In this document: in pieces, positions 39,259 to 49,771 of the stretch
Numbering within the stretch: the first letter of the stretch is position 1
Layout: every line of letters starts with the position of its first letter
DNA from: Haloimpatiens sp. FM7315
Lineage (GTDB): Bacteria > Bacillota > Clostridia > Clostridiales > Clostridiaceae
Length of the DNA: 64,000 nucleotides
NCBI GenBank assembly: GCA_041861885.1
Contig: JBGVUE010000001.1
Coordinates: forward strand, 1,290,001-1,354,000
Reading direction: 5' to 3'
The notes under the pieces: generated by a model
What the model saw: only the letters and a program-made list of their open reading frames with translations
Databases searched by the model: none
Told to the model about the DNA's origin: nothing
Made by a program: the position numbers and the translations under genes

Positions 39259-39621
39259 TTACATTACTCTACCTGGTATTATTGCATCTATTATGCCTAT
39301 TACTACCGCTGCAATTAAGGCACCTATTATAGATATATTCATAGTAGGAACCACAAATTGAGTTAAATATAGTATTAAAGCTGCAATTAAAAAGCCTTTT
39401 ACACCTTTTCCAAAAGGTGAAGCATCAATTTTCATGACTTTTTCAACTATATAATCCAAAGCTGTTATAATTAGTGCAGCTAGTAGAAGTGGCCACATGC
39501 CGCTTATAGTAAAGCCAGGGGTTAAAAATGCTGTAATGCTTAATACTACAGCAGTTACAACTAGTCTTATTAAATAAGAAATTATACCAGACTTTTCATT
39601 TTCATTTCTTTTTTCACTCAT
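39259..39621 (-). CDS. YvlD/phage-holin-like four-helix membrane protein
   Basis: 120 residues from the ATG at 39621 (MSEKRNENEKS), with AAGGAG eight bases upstream; the GTG three codons earlier overlaps the ribosome site. Four hydrophobic helices run from about residue 14 to 117. PGFTISGMWPLLLAALIITA and the end IIDAIIPGRVM match the YvlD/PF04020 group, a chromosomal membrane family often linked to cell-envelope stress, not a phage holin in this context. Confidence 0.78.
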   Translation of the reverse strand: MSEKRNENEKSGIISYLIRLVVTAVVLSITAFLTPGFTISGMWPLLLAALIITALDYIVEKVMKIDASPFGKGVKGFLIAALILYLTQFVVPTMNISIIGALIAAVVIGIIDAIIPGRVM

Positions 39622-39797
39622 CTCAATCACTCCTTGTATGATGAATTTATTGAGGTTATTTTATGGTTTTAATATGGTCAATATATATTTTGCACAAAAA
39701 GATAAAAATTATGTTTATTGCAGGTAGAAGTATATTTTTAATTTATAATTAAATATGTAGTATAATGAAAGTATAAGAAGATTTAAGGAGAGAAACT

Positions 39798-41863
39798 ATG
39801 AGACGTGAGTATGTAAATTATATGACGGAGATACCTATAAATATTTCTATGGTAAATATAAACAATTATCCCATACACTGGCATGATAGCATTGAAATAT
39901 TATTTGTATTACAAGGAAGCATAAAAGTAACTATAGAAACTGAGGAGTATGAAGTTGAAGAAGGAGAAATGGAAATAATCAATTGTGATGAAGCACATAG
40001 TATTAAAGATATAGGAAAAGGAAACAAAGTACTTTTACTTCATATAGATCCAAATTTCTTTGAAAAGTATTTTAATGACATAAGAAATATATTTTTTTAC
40101 ACTAATTCCTCAGAGGAAGGAGCACAAGTTGGAGAAAAGTACGATGTCCTTAGAAAGTATTTGTCTATAATAGTTTGTGAGGTAATTCAAAAAGCGGATA
40201 AATATGAAGATAGTGTTGAGGACACCTTAGTTAATATTTTATATCATCTTATAAATAATTTTCATCAGCTTATGTATGAAAGAGAAAATTTAAAAGATAA
40301 CGAAGAACAATTTAAAAGATACGATAGAATTGTAAGGTACATATACAGTAATTATAAAGATAAAATAAGCCTTCAAGATATAGCAAAAAAAGAATTTTTA
40401 AGTTCAGATTATTTATCTCATGAAATTAAGAATACTGTAGGTTACAGTTTTAAAGATTTTTTGAATTTAACAAGGGTTGAAGAATCAATTAAGTTACTAT
40501 TAGATTCAGATATGACGGTATCTGAGATTTCAGAAGAATTAGGATTCTCTCATATAAGGTATTTTAATAAGCATTTTAAAAAACACTATAAATGTACACC
40601 TCTACAGTATAGAAAAAAATACAAGGTAGATGAAGAAAAATTAGAGACTTTAAGAAATACTGAAGTTTTAAATATAAAAGACAGTCTTTTTTATGTTTCG
40701 GTTTATTTAGAGGATTACGATAGGTTTAATTATGAGAACAAAATAATAAAAGTTAATATAAACCCACTAGTTGAAAAAGGCGAGTTTAATCATGATTTTA
40801 GAAATTGTATTAATATTGGGGAAGCTAAGGAACTTTTAAAGGAAACTTCAAAAAAATTTATAATAGAATTACAAAAAGATGTTGAATTTTTGTATGCAGC
40901 TATACATGACGTGTTTTCAGACGACATGGGTGTTGGCATTTGTAATGATGTTTTTTTCAATTGGAATGAAGTTAAAAAGGTTATAGACTTTTTATTGTCA
41001 ATAAGATTAAGACCTATTTTTATTATAGACTTAAAACTAGAAGGGGATAAACTTAAAAACTTATTTGACAGTTTTTTAAGTTATTTTAAAGAAGAATATG
41101 GGGATTATGAACTTTCAAAGTGGAAAATTAAGTTTATATATAGAGAAGAAAAAGAGTATAAGAAAATTATTGAAGATATTAAAGGAAACATAGATGTTGA
41201 AGAGTTTTCTGAGAAATCTTTTAATAGAGATTTTATTTATGATACTTGTTATATGACGCCTTACGTAATAGAAAATGCCATAGAGGGAAGAAATCTTTAT
41301 TTCAAAGCCTTTGATTCTATGGAGTCAGGAGTTCATATAACTAATGAATTGTTCCTTGGAGACTCTGGGCTTATTAACCAACAAGGTTTAAAGAAACCCT
41401 CTTATTTTGCTTATTATTTTCTATCTAAATTAGGGGACACATTAATAGATGAAGGGGAAGGATATATAGTAACTAAAAAGGGTGATGATATTCAAATCCT
41501 TCTTTGCAGTTACAGTGATGAAATAACAAAACTTATAATGGCAGAGGACATGCTAAAAAAAGAGGAATAAAAAACACAGCAGAAAGAAATTTTTCCTTGA
41601 ATATTGTGAATTTGCCCTATGAATACAACATTATAAAATATGAGATAAATGAAAAGCAAGGATCAGTTTATGATTATTGGATTAATATGGGTAAGCCTAA
41701 AAGACTTAAAGAAGAGGAAGTTGAGCTTTTAAAAAATGCCTCCTTCCCAAAAATATCTTTTGGATTTGCAAAAAAAAGTACAGTTTATAACATTGTCCCA
41801 AAAATAAATGGTTATGGAGCCATACTTATAATTCTTAAAAAAGTACAAAAGCACCTTTATTAA
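39798..41863 (+). CDS. AraC-family regulator with cupin and C-terminal GH39-like domain, frameshifted
   Basis: About 688 residues when repaired. An N-terminal cupin sensor (about 1-140) has YPIHWHDSIEILFVLQGSIK. The AraC HTH (about 175-275) has ISLQDIAKKEFLSSDYLSHE and ISEELGFSHIRYFNKHFKK. A long C-terminal part resembles a GH39 xylosidase barrel fold. AA 41566-41567 is one A short; repair reads EEIKNTAERNFSLN and leads into YDYWINMGKPKRLKEEEVE, a GH39-like tail. The barrel probably serves as a sugar-sensing relic, since I see no clear catalytic Glu pair. The stop lies inside the terminator stem. Confidence 0.8.
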
Positions 41864-41874
41864 GGTGCTTTTTT
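41847..41874 (+). terminator. terminator after the AraC-like gene
   Basis: AAAAGCACCTT / AAGGTGCTTTT with loop TATT and T tract, overlapping the stop codon. Confidence 0.9.
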
Positions 41875-42101
41875 GCTTATTACCATAAAACAACATTTCT
41901 GATACTAAGCAGATTTATACTTTATTATAAGCATATAAGTGAATGTGAAAAGTTTCAATTTAAATTATAATATGTATATGGAGATTAAATGATTTAAAAG
42001 TTAATGTTATTATGTTTAGTTTTAAAATAATTATAGAAGGGTTGTGAAATTATAAAGCTTAAACAAAAAAATAATATAACAAGGAAAGAAAGGTGAAAAA
42101 T

Positions 42102-43528
42102 ATGGCAGCACACGCGAAGTGCATTGCTGATCAAAAAAAGATTTTTCTACAGGAAAAGTCAGCAAAGTGCTTTTAAGATTTGCCATACCGGCCATAATAT
42201 CCTTACTTGTTGCAGAGCTTTATAACATGGTGGATACTATATTTGTGGGTATAGCTATAGGACCTAGGGCTATAGGAGCATTAACTATAGCATTTCCGGT
42301 TCAAAGACTTGTAAGTTCCATAGGGCTATTAATTGCTGTAGGAGCTTCAACTATAGTTGCTAGAAAGCTTGGAGAAGGAGAATCTCAAAGAGTAGGCAGT
42401 GTAATTGTAAATGCGATTTTTATTATGGTAGTTATTATTTTATCTTTAGTTTTTATTATATATGTTTTTAAAGGTAAAATAATAAAAGGTTTAGGTGCAA
42501 CAGAAAATATATTTCCTTATGCTAAGGAATATATTAGTTTAGTAATTTTAGGAGCAATATTTCAATGCTTTACTATATTAATGGGATATATAATGATTTC
42601 TTTAGGAAATGCCAAGATTAACTTAATAGCGACTTCCATGGGAGCTATGTGCAATATATTAGTTGATTACTTATTAGTAATTGTCATTCCTTTAGGAGTT
42701 ACAGGAGCTGCCGTTGCTACTGTAACGTCTCAGATTATTTCTGCTTTTTATGTTTTATATCATTTCTTAAGGGTTAAAAATAAATTGAAATTATCTTTAA
42801 ACTTTAGTATGAATAAAAATATAATTTTAACCATATTGGCAGTAGGATTTTCTACATTCATAGTTGAAATATCAGATGCAGTGGTTTCTGTGGTTTTGAA
42901 TAATTTATTAGTACCCTATGGGGATACGCCTATTATAATATTAGGGATTATATCTAAAATATCTATGTTTATGTACGTGACTATAATAGGAATTAGTTCT
43001 GCAATGCAACCTATTGTTGCCTTTAATTATGGTGCTTTAAATTATAAAAGGGTAAATGACACAGTAAAAGTTGCAATCAAAGCTGTAGGAATAAGTTCTA
43101 TAGTACTTTGGGGAGTTATGATGATTTTTGCACCTTATATAGTTGGAAGTTTTGTAAGTGAAAAAGATATTTTACTTGAGGCTGTTAAGGCTTTTAGAAT
43201 AGTAATTCTAATTTTTCCTTGCATAGGTACTTATTTTGTAACCATATACTATTATCAAGCTATAGAGGAAGCTAGAATTTCACTTATATTGTCTATATAC
43301 AGACAACTTTTAATATTTATACCTATAGCATTGATTCTTGGAAAATACCTAGGAATGATTGGTATATGGATTGCTTATCCAATTTCAGATGGAATTTCAG
43401 CCATTACAGCAATATATTATAAGAAGAAAGCAATGGAAATCCAGAGCTTCCATGATGAATCCATGGCTGGAGAGGAAAAAGTTAATAAATCTTATAAAAA
43501 TAGAATAGGATCTTATAGAGAAGCATAG
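42102..43528 (+). CDS. MATE family efflux transporter, frameshifted
   Basis: About 475 residues, 12 predicted helices. The A run 42133-42139 is one A short. Repair links MAAHAKCIADQKK to DFSTGKVSKVLLRFAIPAI, the usual MATE N terminus. VAELYNMVDTIFVG, GASTIVARKLGEG and AMQPIVAFNYGA are family marks. AAGAAAGGTG precedes ATG 42102. It exports cationic drugs or metabolites with sodium or protons; substrate unknown. Confidence 0.9.
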
Positions 43529-43718
43529 ACTAAATTGAGGGGTTTATTTAAGTAAAACTTGAGTAGGCTCCTTATTTTAGTGTAAAATTATATTGAGCTT
43601 TTGAGTATATTAAATATATAATTAAATTTATAATACAAAACAAGAGCACCGTTTAAAATAAATTCTAAAGAAGATATTCATAAATGTATACAAAATTTAT
43701 AATATGGAGTTGATTTCT

Positions 43719-45997
43719 ATGCAGATGTGTTCGATTTGTCATAAAAATATAGCAACTATATATACGGCTAAAATGGAAAATGGGAAACAGGAAGTCGTTG
43801 GAATATGTATCCAATGTGCAAAAAAATGGGGTATCCAATAGTTGATCAGGTTATGAAACAGGCTGGAATAACCCCAGAAGATTTGGAAAATTTATCAGAG
43901 CAGATGGGTGGACTATTAGAAAATATTGATGTTGATAATAGTGGAGCTAAGGATATATTGTCTGATTTATTTAAGACTCCTATGGAAGAAGATGAAGCTT
44001 CTAATGAGGATTCTGAAAGTGAGATTGAAGATATAGAGAAAGAAAAACTGGATTCTAAAGGTTCCTTGAAATTAAAGAATAAAAGGTTTAAAAAGAAAAG
44101 AAAGAATCTAAATACCTATGGCATTAACTTAACTGAAAAGGCAAAGAATGGTGAAGTAGACAAAGTTATAGGAAGGAATAGAGAAATAGATAGAGCTATA
44201 CAAATTTTAAACAGGAGAAGTAAAAACAATCCTGTATTAATTGGAGAGCCTGGAGTTGGTAAAACAGCTATAGCAGAGGGTCTAGCCGTTAGAATTGTAG
44301 AAAAAGAAGTTCCTGAAAAACTATTTAACTCAGAGGTTTACTTATTAGATTTAACTGCAGTTGTATCAGGAACACAGTTTAGAGGTCAATTCGAGGCTCG
44401 TATGAAATCCATAATACAAGAAGCTAAAGAGGATGGAAACATAATTCTAGTAATAGATGAACTTCATAATATAATTGGTGCAGGAGAGGCTCAAGGTGGT
44501 GCTATAAATGCAGCTAACATTTTAAAACCAGCTCTTGCAAGAGGTGAAATCCAGGTAATAGGAGCTACAACTTTAGAGGAATATAGAAAACATATTGAGA
44601 AAGATTCAGCTTTGGAGAGAAGATTTCAGCCTATATTAGTTAAGGAGCCTTCGGCTAAAGAATCTATTGAAATTTTAAAAGGTATAAAACATTATTATGA
44701 GGAGTATCATAAAGTTAAAATATCTGATGAGGTTATAGAAAAAGCTGTAAATTTATCGAAAAGATATATAACTGATAGATTTCTTCCAGATAAAGCTATA
44801 GATGTAATTGATGAAGCTAGTTCTAGAGCCAATTTAAAGAATAAAGGTCTTGTAGAATTGAAAGCATTGAAAGAAGAGGCAAAAAGTATAAAAAATACTA
44901 TGGAAAATGCAGCAGATTCAAATGATTATGAAAAAGCTGCTGATTGTAAGGTGGAATTATGCAAAGTTGAAGATAAAGTAAAAGACATGGAAAAGAAGTC
45001 TTTAGTAGTAGAATTAAAAGAGGAAGATATAGCCTATATCATAGAAGCTTGGACTAGAATCCCTGTAAAAGAAATAACAGAAGAAGAAACAGAAAAATTA
45101 TTAAATCTTGAAAGTAGACTTCATAAAAGGGTTGTAGGTCAAGATAAGGCTATTGAAGCTCTTTCTAAGGCTGTAAGACGAAGTAGACTTGGGTTTAGAA
45201 AAAAGAAAAAACCTTCTTCTTTTATATTTGTAGGGCCAACAGGAGTTGGAAAAACAGAACTTGTTAAAGCTCTTTCTTGTGATTTATTTGGAAGTGAAGA
45301 TTCCCTTATAAGAGTTGATATGTCAGAGTATATGGAAAAACACACAGCATCAAAACTTATAGGAGCTCCTCCTGGATATATAGGATATGATGAAGGTGGG
45401 CAGCTTACAGAAAAAGTAAGAAGAAAACCTTATTCTGTAATTCTTTTAGATGAGATTGAAAAAGCACATCCAGATGTATTTAATATGCTTCTTCAGATTT
45501 TAGAGGATGGAAGATTAACAGATAATGGAGGAAGAACTGTTAATTTTGAAAATACAGTGATTATTATGACTTCAAATGCTGGGACAGATTTTAAATTTGG
45601 AAGCATAGGATTCAATAAAGATAACTATGAGGCTTTGGAAAACAAAGTTAGAGGGGCACTTAAAGAGACATTTAAACCTGAATTTTTAAATAGAATCGAT
45701 GAAATAATTGTGTTTTCAAATTTGACAAAAGAGGAACAATTCAAAATTTTGGACTTAATGCTAAAAGAAGTTGAGGAAGAGATAAAGGAAAAGGGCATGA
45801 CGCTGGATATATCTCATGAGGTTAAGAAATATATTTTAGAAAAGGGATATGATCCAAAATATGGAGCAAGACCTCTAAGAAGAGCTGTCCAAAGGTATAT
45901 TGAGGATGAAATAGCGGAGGAATATCTTCAAAAGAGAATATTAAAGGGATCACATATTACAGTAACTTTAGAAAATGAAAGTTTGAAATTCAAATAA
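43719..45997 (+). CDS. clpE: ClpE-like ATP-dependent Clp protease ATP-binding subunit with N-terminal zinc finger, frameshifted
   Basis: About 759 residues from ATG 43719. The N terminus MQMCSICHKNIATIYTAKME with CIQCAKKMGYP forms a four-Cys zinc finger instead of the usual Clp_N repeat domain. AAA-1 has GEPGVGKTAIAEG and VIDELHNIIGAG. A UVR-like middle region with NDYEKAADCKVELCKVEDKV separates it from AAA-2, which has GPTGVGKTELVKAL and ILLDEIEKAHPDVFN. The A run 43820-43826 is one A short; repair joins CAKK to MGYPIVDQV. Like ClpE it should unfold substrates for ClpP under stress. No CtsR box was recognised upstream. Confidence 0.85.
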
Positions 45998-46004
45998 AAA
46001 TCTA

Positions 46005-46033
46005 TTGATTTTTTTGTTTAAGTTATGTATAAT
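46005..46033 (+). promoter_or_regulatory. strong promoter of a small RNA gene
   Basis: TTGATT, a 17-base spacer and TATAAT, starting just after the clpE-like stop codon. It points into a 250-base non-coding stretch ending in a terminator. Confidence 0.75.
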
Positions 46034-46039
46034 AATGTC

Positions 46040-46288
46040 GAACAATAAATTGAATATGATTTCTGAAATATTTGTGAGCTCTTATTTTGAACCTACAGTG
46101 CGTATAAGGGAATTCAATATTTAGGTGAAGAATTGAGCTATAAGTCCTATTGGGGCCAGTTCATAGAAACATCTGTGAGAATACCCACCTATCAGTAGAT
46201 AGGTGTCAAAATTAGAGTAGCGGTATTTTGGATTTTATAAAAAGTTAAATATGTTTATTTTAAGCAGAGGCTTGGCCTCTGCTTTTTA
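46040..46288 (+). ncRNA. ssrS: probable 6S RNA
   Basis: This non-coding transcript unit has its own promoter and a terminator AGCAGAGGC / GCCTCTGCT with T tract (46263-46288). The inferred fold is 6S-like. A closing helix is formed by AAATATTT (about 46067) with GGTATTTT (about 46221). A large internal bubble contains the 3'-side hairpin CACCTATC-AGTA-GATAGGTG (about 46182-46203). An apical arm is made by GAAC...GTTC and TTCAAT...ATTGAG. The AATACCCACCT segment recalls clostridial 6S RNAs. The fold was done by eye. 6S RNA binds sigma-A RNA polymerase in stationary phase. Confidence 0.68.
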
Positions 46289-46292
46289 TTTG

Positions 46293-46800
46293 TTATATAT
46301 TATTTAATCGCTTTAAAGATATATTAACAATGTTAAATAATAATAAAGTTGCAGCCATATTTATTATGCAGGCTGGCAAAACTACAGTTATGAATAAAAC
46401 TGAAAATGGTGCAGGAAGAGAAAACAAAAGTAAGGCAATGCCTAAAAACAAAGATCCACTTATAAGTGTACCAACTATACTAGTAAATCCCATTACTATA
46501 TGAGAAGACATTCTATTTTTGTAAGCTTAAAAAAACATATATAAAGTTACAGGTAATTATTTTATCAATTAAATTTGGAATTTGTCCACCAGGGAATGTA
46601 GTAGTTGCAGCAGTTAGGATGCCTGAGATAATTCCAATTGTGATTGAGGATTTAAAATCTTCCGTAATGTAAATGGATATAAACATCATTGAAAGAAGAA
46701 AATCAGGTCTCATTCCTAAGAACAGTGGCGGTGAAACCTCATGTAATATAAATCCCATGGCAAGAAGTAAAGAGCTTATAATCAATTTTTTTATATTCAT
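46293..46800 (-). CDS. trpP: tryptophan transporter TrpP, frameshifted
   Basis: About 170 residues on the minus strand with five or six hydrophobic helices. MNIKKLIISSLLLAMGFILH, PPLFLGMRPDFLLSMMFI and TTTFPGGQIPNLIDK match the TrpP/YhaG family. The break needs two single-base gains, in the T run (coding strand) near 46526 and the A run near 46517. The repaired text reads YVFFKLTKNRMSSHIVMGF. The upstream Trp T-box confirms the substrate. Its terminator is not obvious; it converges on the 6S terminator. Confidence 0.9.
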
Positions 46801-46904
46801 AATTTGTGTACCCCTCTCAAAATATAATTTATCATAATAATTTCATAAATAATCTTTGGTTATGTGATTATACATAGAATTTCATAACATAGAAATCACC
46901 TCCT

Positions 46905-47180
46905 AAAAAATAAAAAACCCCCGTCCCACTATAGGACGAAGGTTAAATTCGCGTTGCCACCTAAATTACATTTAATACAATAAATTAAACATCACTTTTT
47001 CAGATACAAACATATCCTATCTCTTTTAACGGTGAGCGCCCGGTAAATGCTACTTTCTATTAAATAGATTTCGTTTTACTTCTAAAAGGTCCATTCTCTA
47101 AGATTAGTAATGTTAAGATTTCACCATACTTAACTCTCTTTAAATACATCATCATAGATACTCTTCCTTATCAAAGAATT
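46905..47180 (-). promoter_or_regulatory. T-box riboswitch, tryptophan specific
   Basis: On the minus strand the T-box core TTTAGGTGGCAACGCG (about 46963-46948) is followed by terminator GTCCTATAGTGGGAC with GGGTTTTTT. In the specifier loop, UGG (47093-47091) is directly followed by ACC, the usual context, giving tryptophan. The UGGC in the T-box bulge pairs with GCCA, matching the G discriminator of tRNA-Trp. It thus senses uncharged tRNA-Trp and opens trpP transcription. Confidence 0.93.
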
Positions 47181-47271
47181 TATCAAAATAATATTATTAC
47201 AATTTTAGCATCTAGTTTAAAAAAGTAAATAGATTTTTTACATAAAGTTAAAATATTATTAAAAAAATCTA

Positions 47272-47302
47272 TTGACGTTTACCTTACGTAATGTAGTATA
47301 AT
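47272..47302 (+). promoter_or_regulatory. MerR-type promoter with 19-bp spacer and TTACGTAA dyad
   Basis: TTGACG and TATAAT are 19 bases apart, the elongated spacer typical of MerR-family targets. The dyad CTTACGTAAT sits in the spacer. It lies 24 bases upstream of the MerR-fusion gene, suggesting autoregulation. Confidence 0.75.
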
Positions 47303-47325
47303 TATTTTTAAAAGAGGTGGTAAAT

Positions 47326-48531
47326 ATGGAAGAAAAGCCTCTACAGCTCATAAATATAGGTGCTTTTGCAAAGAAGTCAGGGGTAACTTTAAGAACATTA
47401 AGGTATTATGACAACATAGACCTTTTAAAACCTTCTAGCTATAACAATAAAGGTGAAAGGTTTTATGATAGAAGGGATTTTGCAAAACTACAAAAGATAT
47501 TGACCTTAAAATTTATAGGATTTTCTTTAGATGAAATTAAAAAAATAATTATGTACGATATGAATGACAAAGATTTTAAGAAGTCATTAGAAATTCAAAG
47601 AAATATTGTGGAAAGAAAGATACAGCACACTTGTATGGTAGCAAAGGCAATAGATGACACCTTAGAGATGCTAAATTATAATAAAGAGGTAAACTGGGAT
47701 AAGTTTACAAATATTATAAATGTGCTAAATATGGATAATAAGTTATTAGAACAATATGAAAATGCATCAAATTTAAGGGCTAGAATCAGAATACATGATG
47801 AGCTAAGTGAAAATAAATATGGATGGATGAAATGGTATTTTGACAGGCTTTTGACTATACCTAAAGAAGTCAAGATTCTTGAACTTGGATGTGGCGATGC
47901 AAGTTTATGGGTTAAAAATTTGGGTAGAATACCTAGTGAGTGGGATATTACCCTTACGGATTTTTCCAAAGGCATGCTAGATGATGCGAAAATAAATTTA
48001 AAGAGGAGTTCTAAAAAATTTAAGTTTAAGATTGTGGATGTTCAAAATATACCTTTTGAAGATAGTAGCTTTGATGTAATTATTGCAAACCACATGTTAT
48101 ATCACGTAGAAGATATTGAAAGAGCTTTTTCCGAGATGAATAGGGTGCTTAAAAGTAAAGGCTATTTTTATGCATCTACAGTAGGTGAAAATCATATGTC
48201 AGCTTTAAGGGATCTTATGTTAGAATTTGGGTCTGAAAAAATCAATTCAAATAGCTGGGATAATACATCAAAATTTCAACTGGAGAATGGTTTTGACATT
48301 ATTAATAGATATTTTAAGGATTCAAAACTTGAAAAATATAAAGATAGTTTAAAAATAACTAAAGCAGAACCACTTGTTGATTATATATTTTCAATGCCTG
48401 GTAATGTTAGAGAAAAGTTTGATGAGAAAAGCCTTAAAGAACTTTTAAGTTTTTTAAATAAAAAAATAAAACAAGAGAAGGGAATTCACATTTTGAAAGA
48501 TACAGGGCTTTTTATTGGAAGAAAATATTGA
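47326..48531 (+). CDS. MerR-family regulator fused to a class I SAM-dependent methyltransferase
   Basis: 401 residues from ATG 47326 with AGAGGTGG before it. The N-terminal MerR domain (about 1-75) has GAFAKKSGVTLRTLRYYDN and FIGFSLDEIKKI. A helical linker to about 125 is followed by a methyltransferase domain with motif I ILELGCGDASLWVKN, an acidic post-I TLTDFSK, VDVQNIPFEDSSFDVI and ANHMLYHVED. The C-terminal domain may bind SAM or a small molecule, or modify one. The ligand is not evident. Confidence 0.88.
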   Translation: MEEKPLQLINIGAFAKKSGVTLRTLRYYDNIDLLKPSSYNNKGERFYDRRDFAKLQKILTLKFIGFSLDEIKKIIMYDMNDKDFKKSLEIQRNIVERKIQHTCMVAKAIDDTLEMLNYNKEVNWDKFTNIINVLNMDNKLLEQYENASNLRARIRIHDELSENKYGWMKWYFDRLLTIPKEVKILELGCGDASLWVKNLGRIPSEWDITLTDFSKGMLDDAKINLKRSSKKFKFKIVDVQNIPFEDSSFDVIIANHMLYHVEDIERAFSEMNRVLKSKGYFYASTVGENHMSALRDLMLEFGSEKINSNSWDNTSKFQLENGFDIINRYFKDSKLEKYKDSLKITKAEPLVDYIFSMPGNVREKFDEKSLKELLSFLNKKIKQEKGIHILKDTGLFIGRKY

Positions 48532-48573
48532 TCAAAATGTAACCTTAGAATTAAAAGAAGGGAAGTAATTTAT

Positions 48574-49740
48574 ATGAAAAATATATCTTTTTCACCACCA
48601 GATATAACTCAAAATGAAATAGATTTAGTAGTTGAAGTTTTAAAATCAGGTTGGATTACTACAGGACCAAAAACTTATGAATTCGAAGATAAAATAGCAG
48701 ATTTTTGTCAGTGCAAAAATGCAGTTACAGTTTCAAGCGCTACAGCTGGTATGGAACTTATACTAAAGGTTTTTGATATTAAAGAGGGGGATGAAATAAT
48801 ATCCACACCTTATACTTACACTGCAACTTCTAGTGTTGCACTGCATAGAGGTATAAAACCAATTTATGTAGATGTAAAAAAAGATAGTTTCTTAATAGAT
48901 GAAGAAAAACTAATAAAGGCAGTTACACCTAAAACAAAGGCTATAATAACAGTAGATGTAGCTGGCGTTCCAGTTGATTATGATAAAATAAGAAAAATGC
49001 TAAAAGACATTGGAAGAGAGGATATTTTATTTATCTCTGATTCAGCTCATGCCTTTGGAGCTAAATATAAAGGAAAAAGAGTGGGATCTCAAGCAGATTT
49101 TCATGTATTTTCCTTTCATGCAGTTAAAAATTTAACTACAGCTGAAGGTGGAGCTATTACTTTTGATAATGACTTTGGAAAAGAAGATTTGAAAAAAGAA
49201 TTAAAAATAACATCTATTCATGGTCAGTCTAAAGATGCCTTGTCAAAAATGAAAGCTGGAGCTTGGAAATACGACATAATAACTGATGGATTCAAATGTA
49301 ATATGACTGATATAAATGCGGCTATAGGTCTTGGACAGTTAAGTAGATATGATAAGATGCTTGAAAGAAGAGAAAAAATAGTTGAGATATATAGTAATGC
49401 TCTTAAAGATAAGGATTGGGCTATAATTCCATTTCAAAAGGATGATAGTAGAGAAACATCCTATCATTTATATTTGCTAAGAATTAAAGATTTTACAGAG
49501 GAAATGAGAAATGCTGCAATTCAAGACATGGCAGAAAAAGGTATAGCTACAAATGTACATTATATGCCATTGCCACTTTTAACTGTTTATAAAAAATTAG
49601 GATACGAAATGAAGGATTATCCAAATGCATTTAATCAATATGTAAATGAAATTTCTCTTCCAGTTTATTCAACACTAGAACTAGAAGATGCTAAGTATTT
49701 AGTAGAAGAGTTAATAAAAACTATAGAGAAAATAAAGTAG
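48574..49740 (+). CDS. DegT/DnrJ/EryC1/StrS PLP-dependent sugar aminotransferase
   Basis: 388 residues. NISFSPPDITQNEIDLV leads to GWITTGPKTYEFE, SSATAGMELIL, DSAHAFGAKYKGKRVG and the PLP Lys in FSFHAVKNLTTAEGG. It transfers an amino group to a keto nucleotide sugar, ArnB/PseC-like. A second aminotransferase of another subgroup and a nucleotide-sugar dehydrogenase follow in the same direction. Together they suggest synthesis of an amino- or aminouronic sugar for a surface glycan. Confidence 0.88.
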   Translation: MKNISFSPPDITQNEIDLVVEVLKSGWITTGPKTYEFEDKIADFCQCKNAVTVSSATAGMELILKVFDIKEGDEIISTPYTYTATSSVALHRGIKPIYVDVKKDSFLIDEEKLIKAVTPKTKAIITVDVAGVPVDYDKIRKMLKDIGREDILFISDSAHAFGAKYKGKRVGSQADFHVFSFHAVKNLTTAEGGAITFDNDFGKEDLKKELKITSIHGQSKDALSKMKAGAWKYDIITDGFKCNMTDINAAIGLGQLSRYDKMLERREKIVEIYSNALKDKDWAIIPFQKDDSRETSYHLYLLRIKDFTEEMRNAAIQDMAEKGIATNVHYMPLPLLTVYKKLGYEMKDYPNAFNQYVNEISLPVYSTLELEDAKYLVEELIKTIEKIK

Positions 49741-49771
49741 GATATTATAAATTAAAAGGAGGCATACAATT

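Noticed and set aside
39259..39621. Phage holin suggesting a prophage.
   Set aside because: The YvlD-like family is chromosomal and there are no phage genes around it.
43719..43843. Separate McsA-like zinc-finger peptide upstream of a Clp ATPase.
   Set aside because: The frame joins seamlessly to the Clp ATPase when the A run is one base longer, giving the known ClpE layout.
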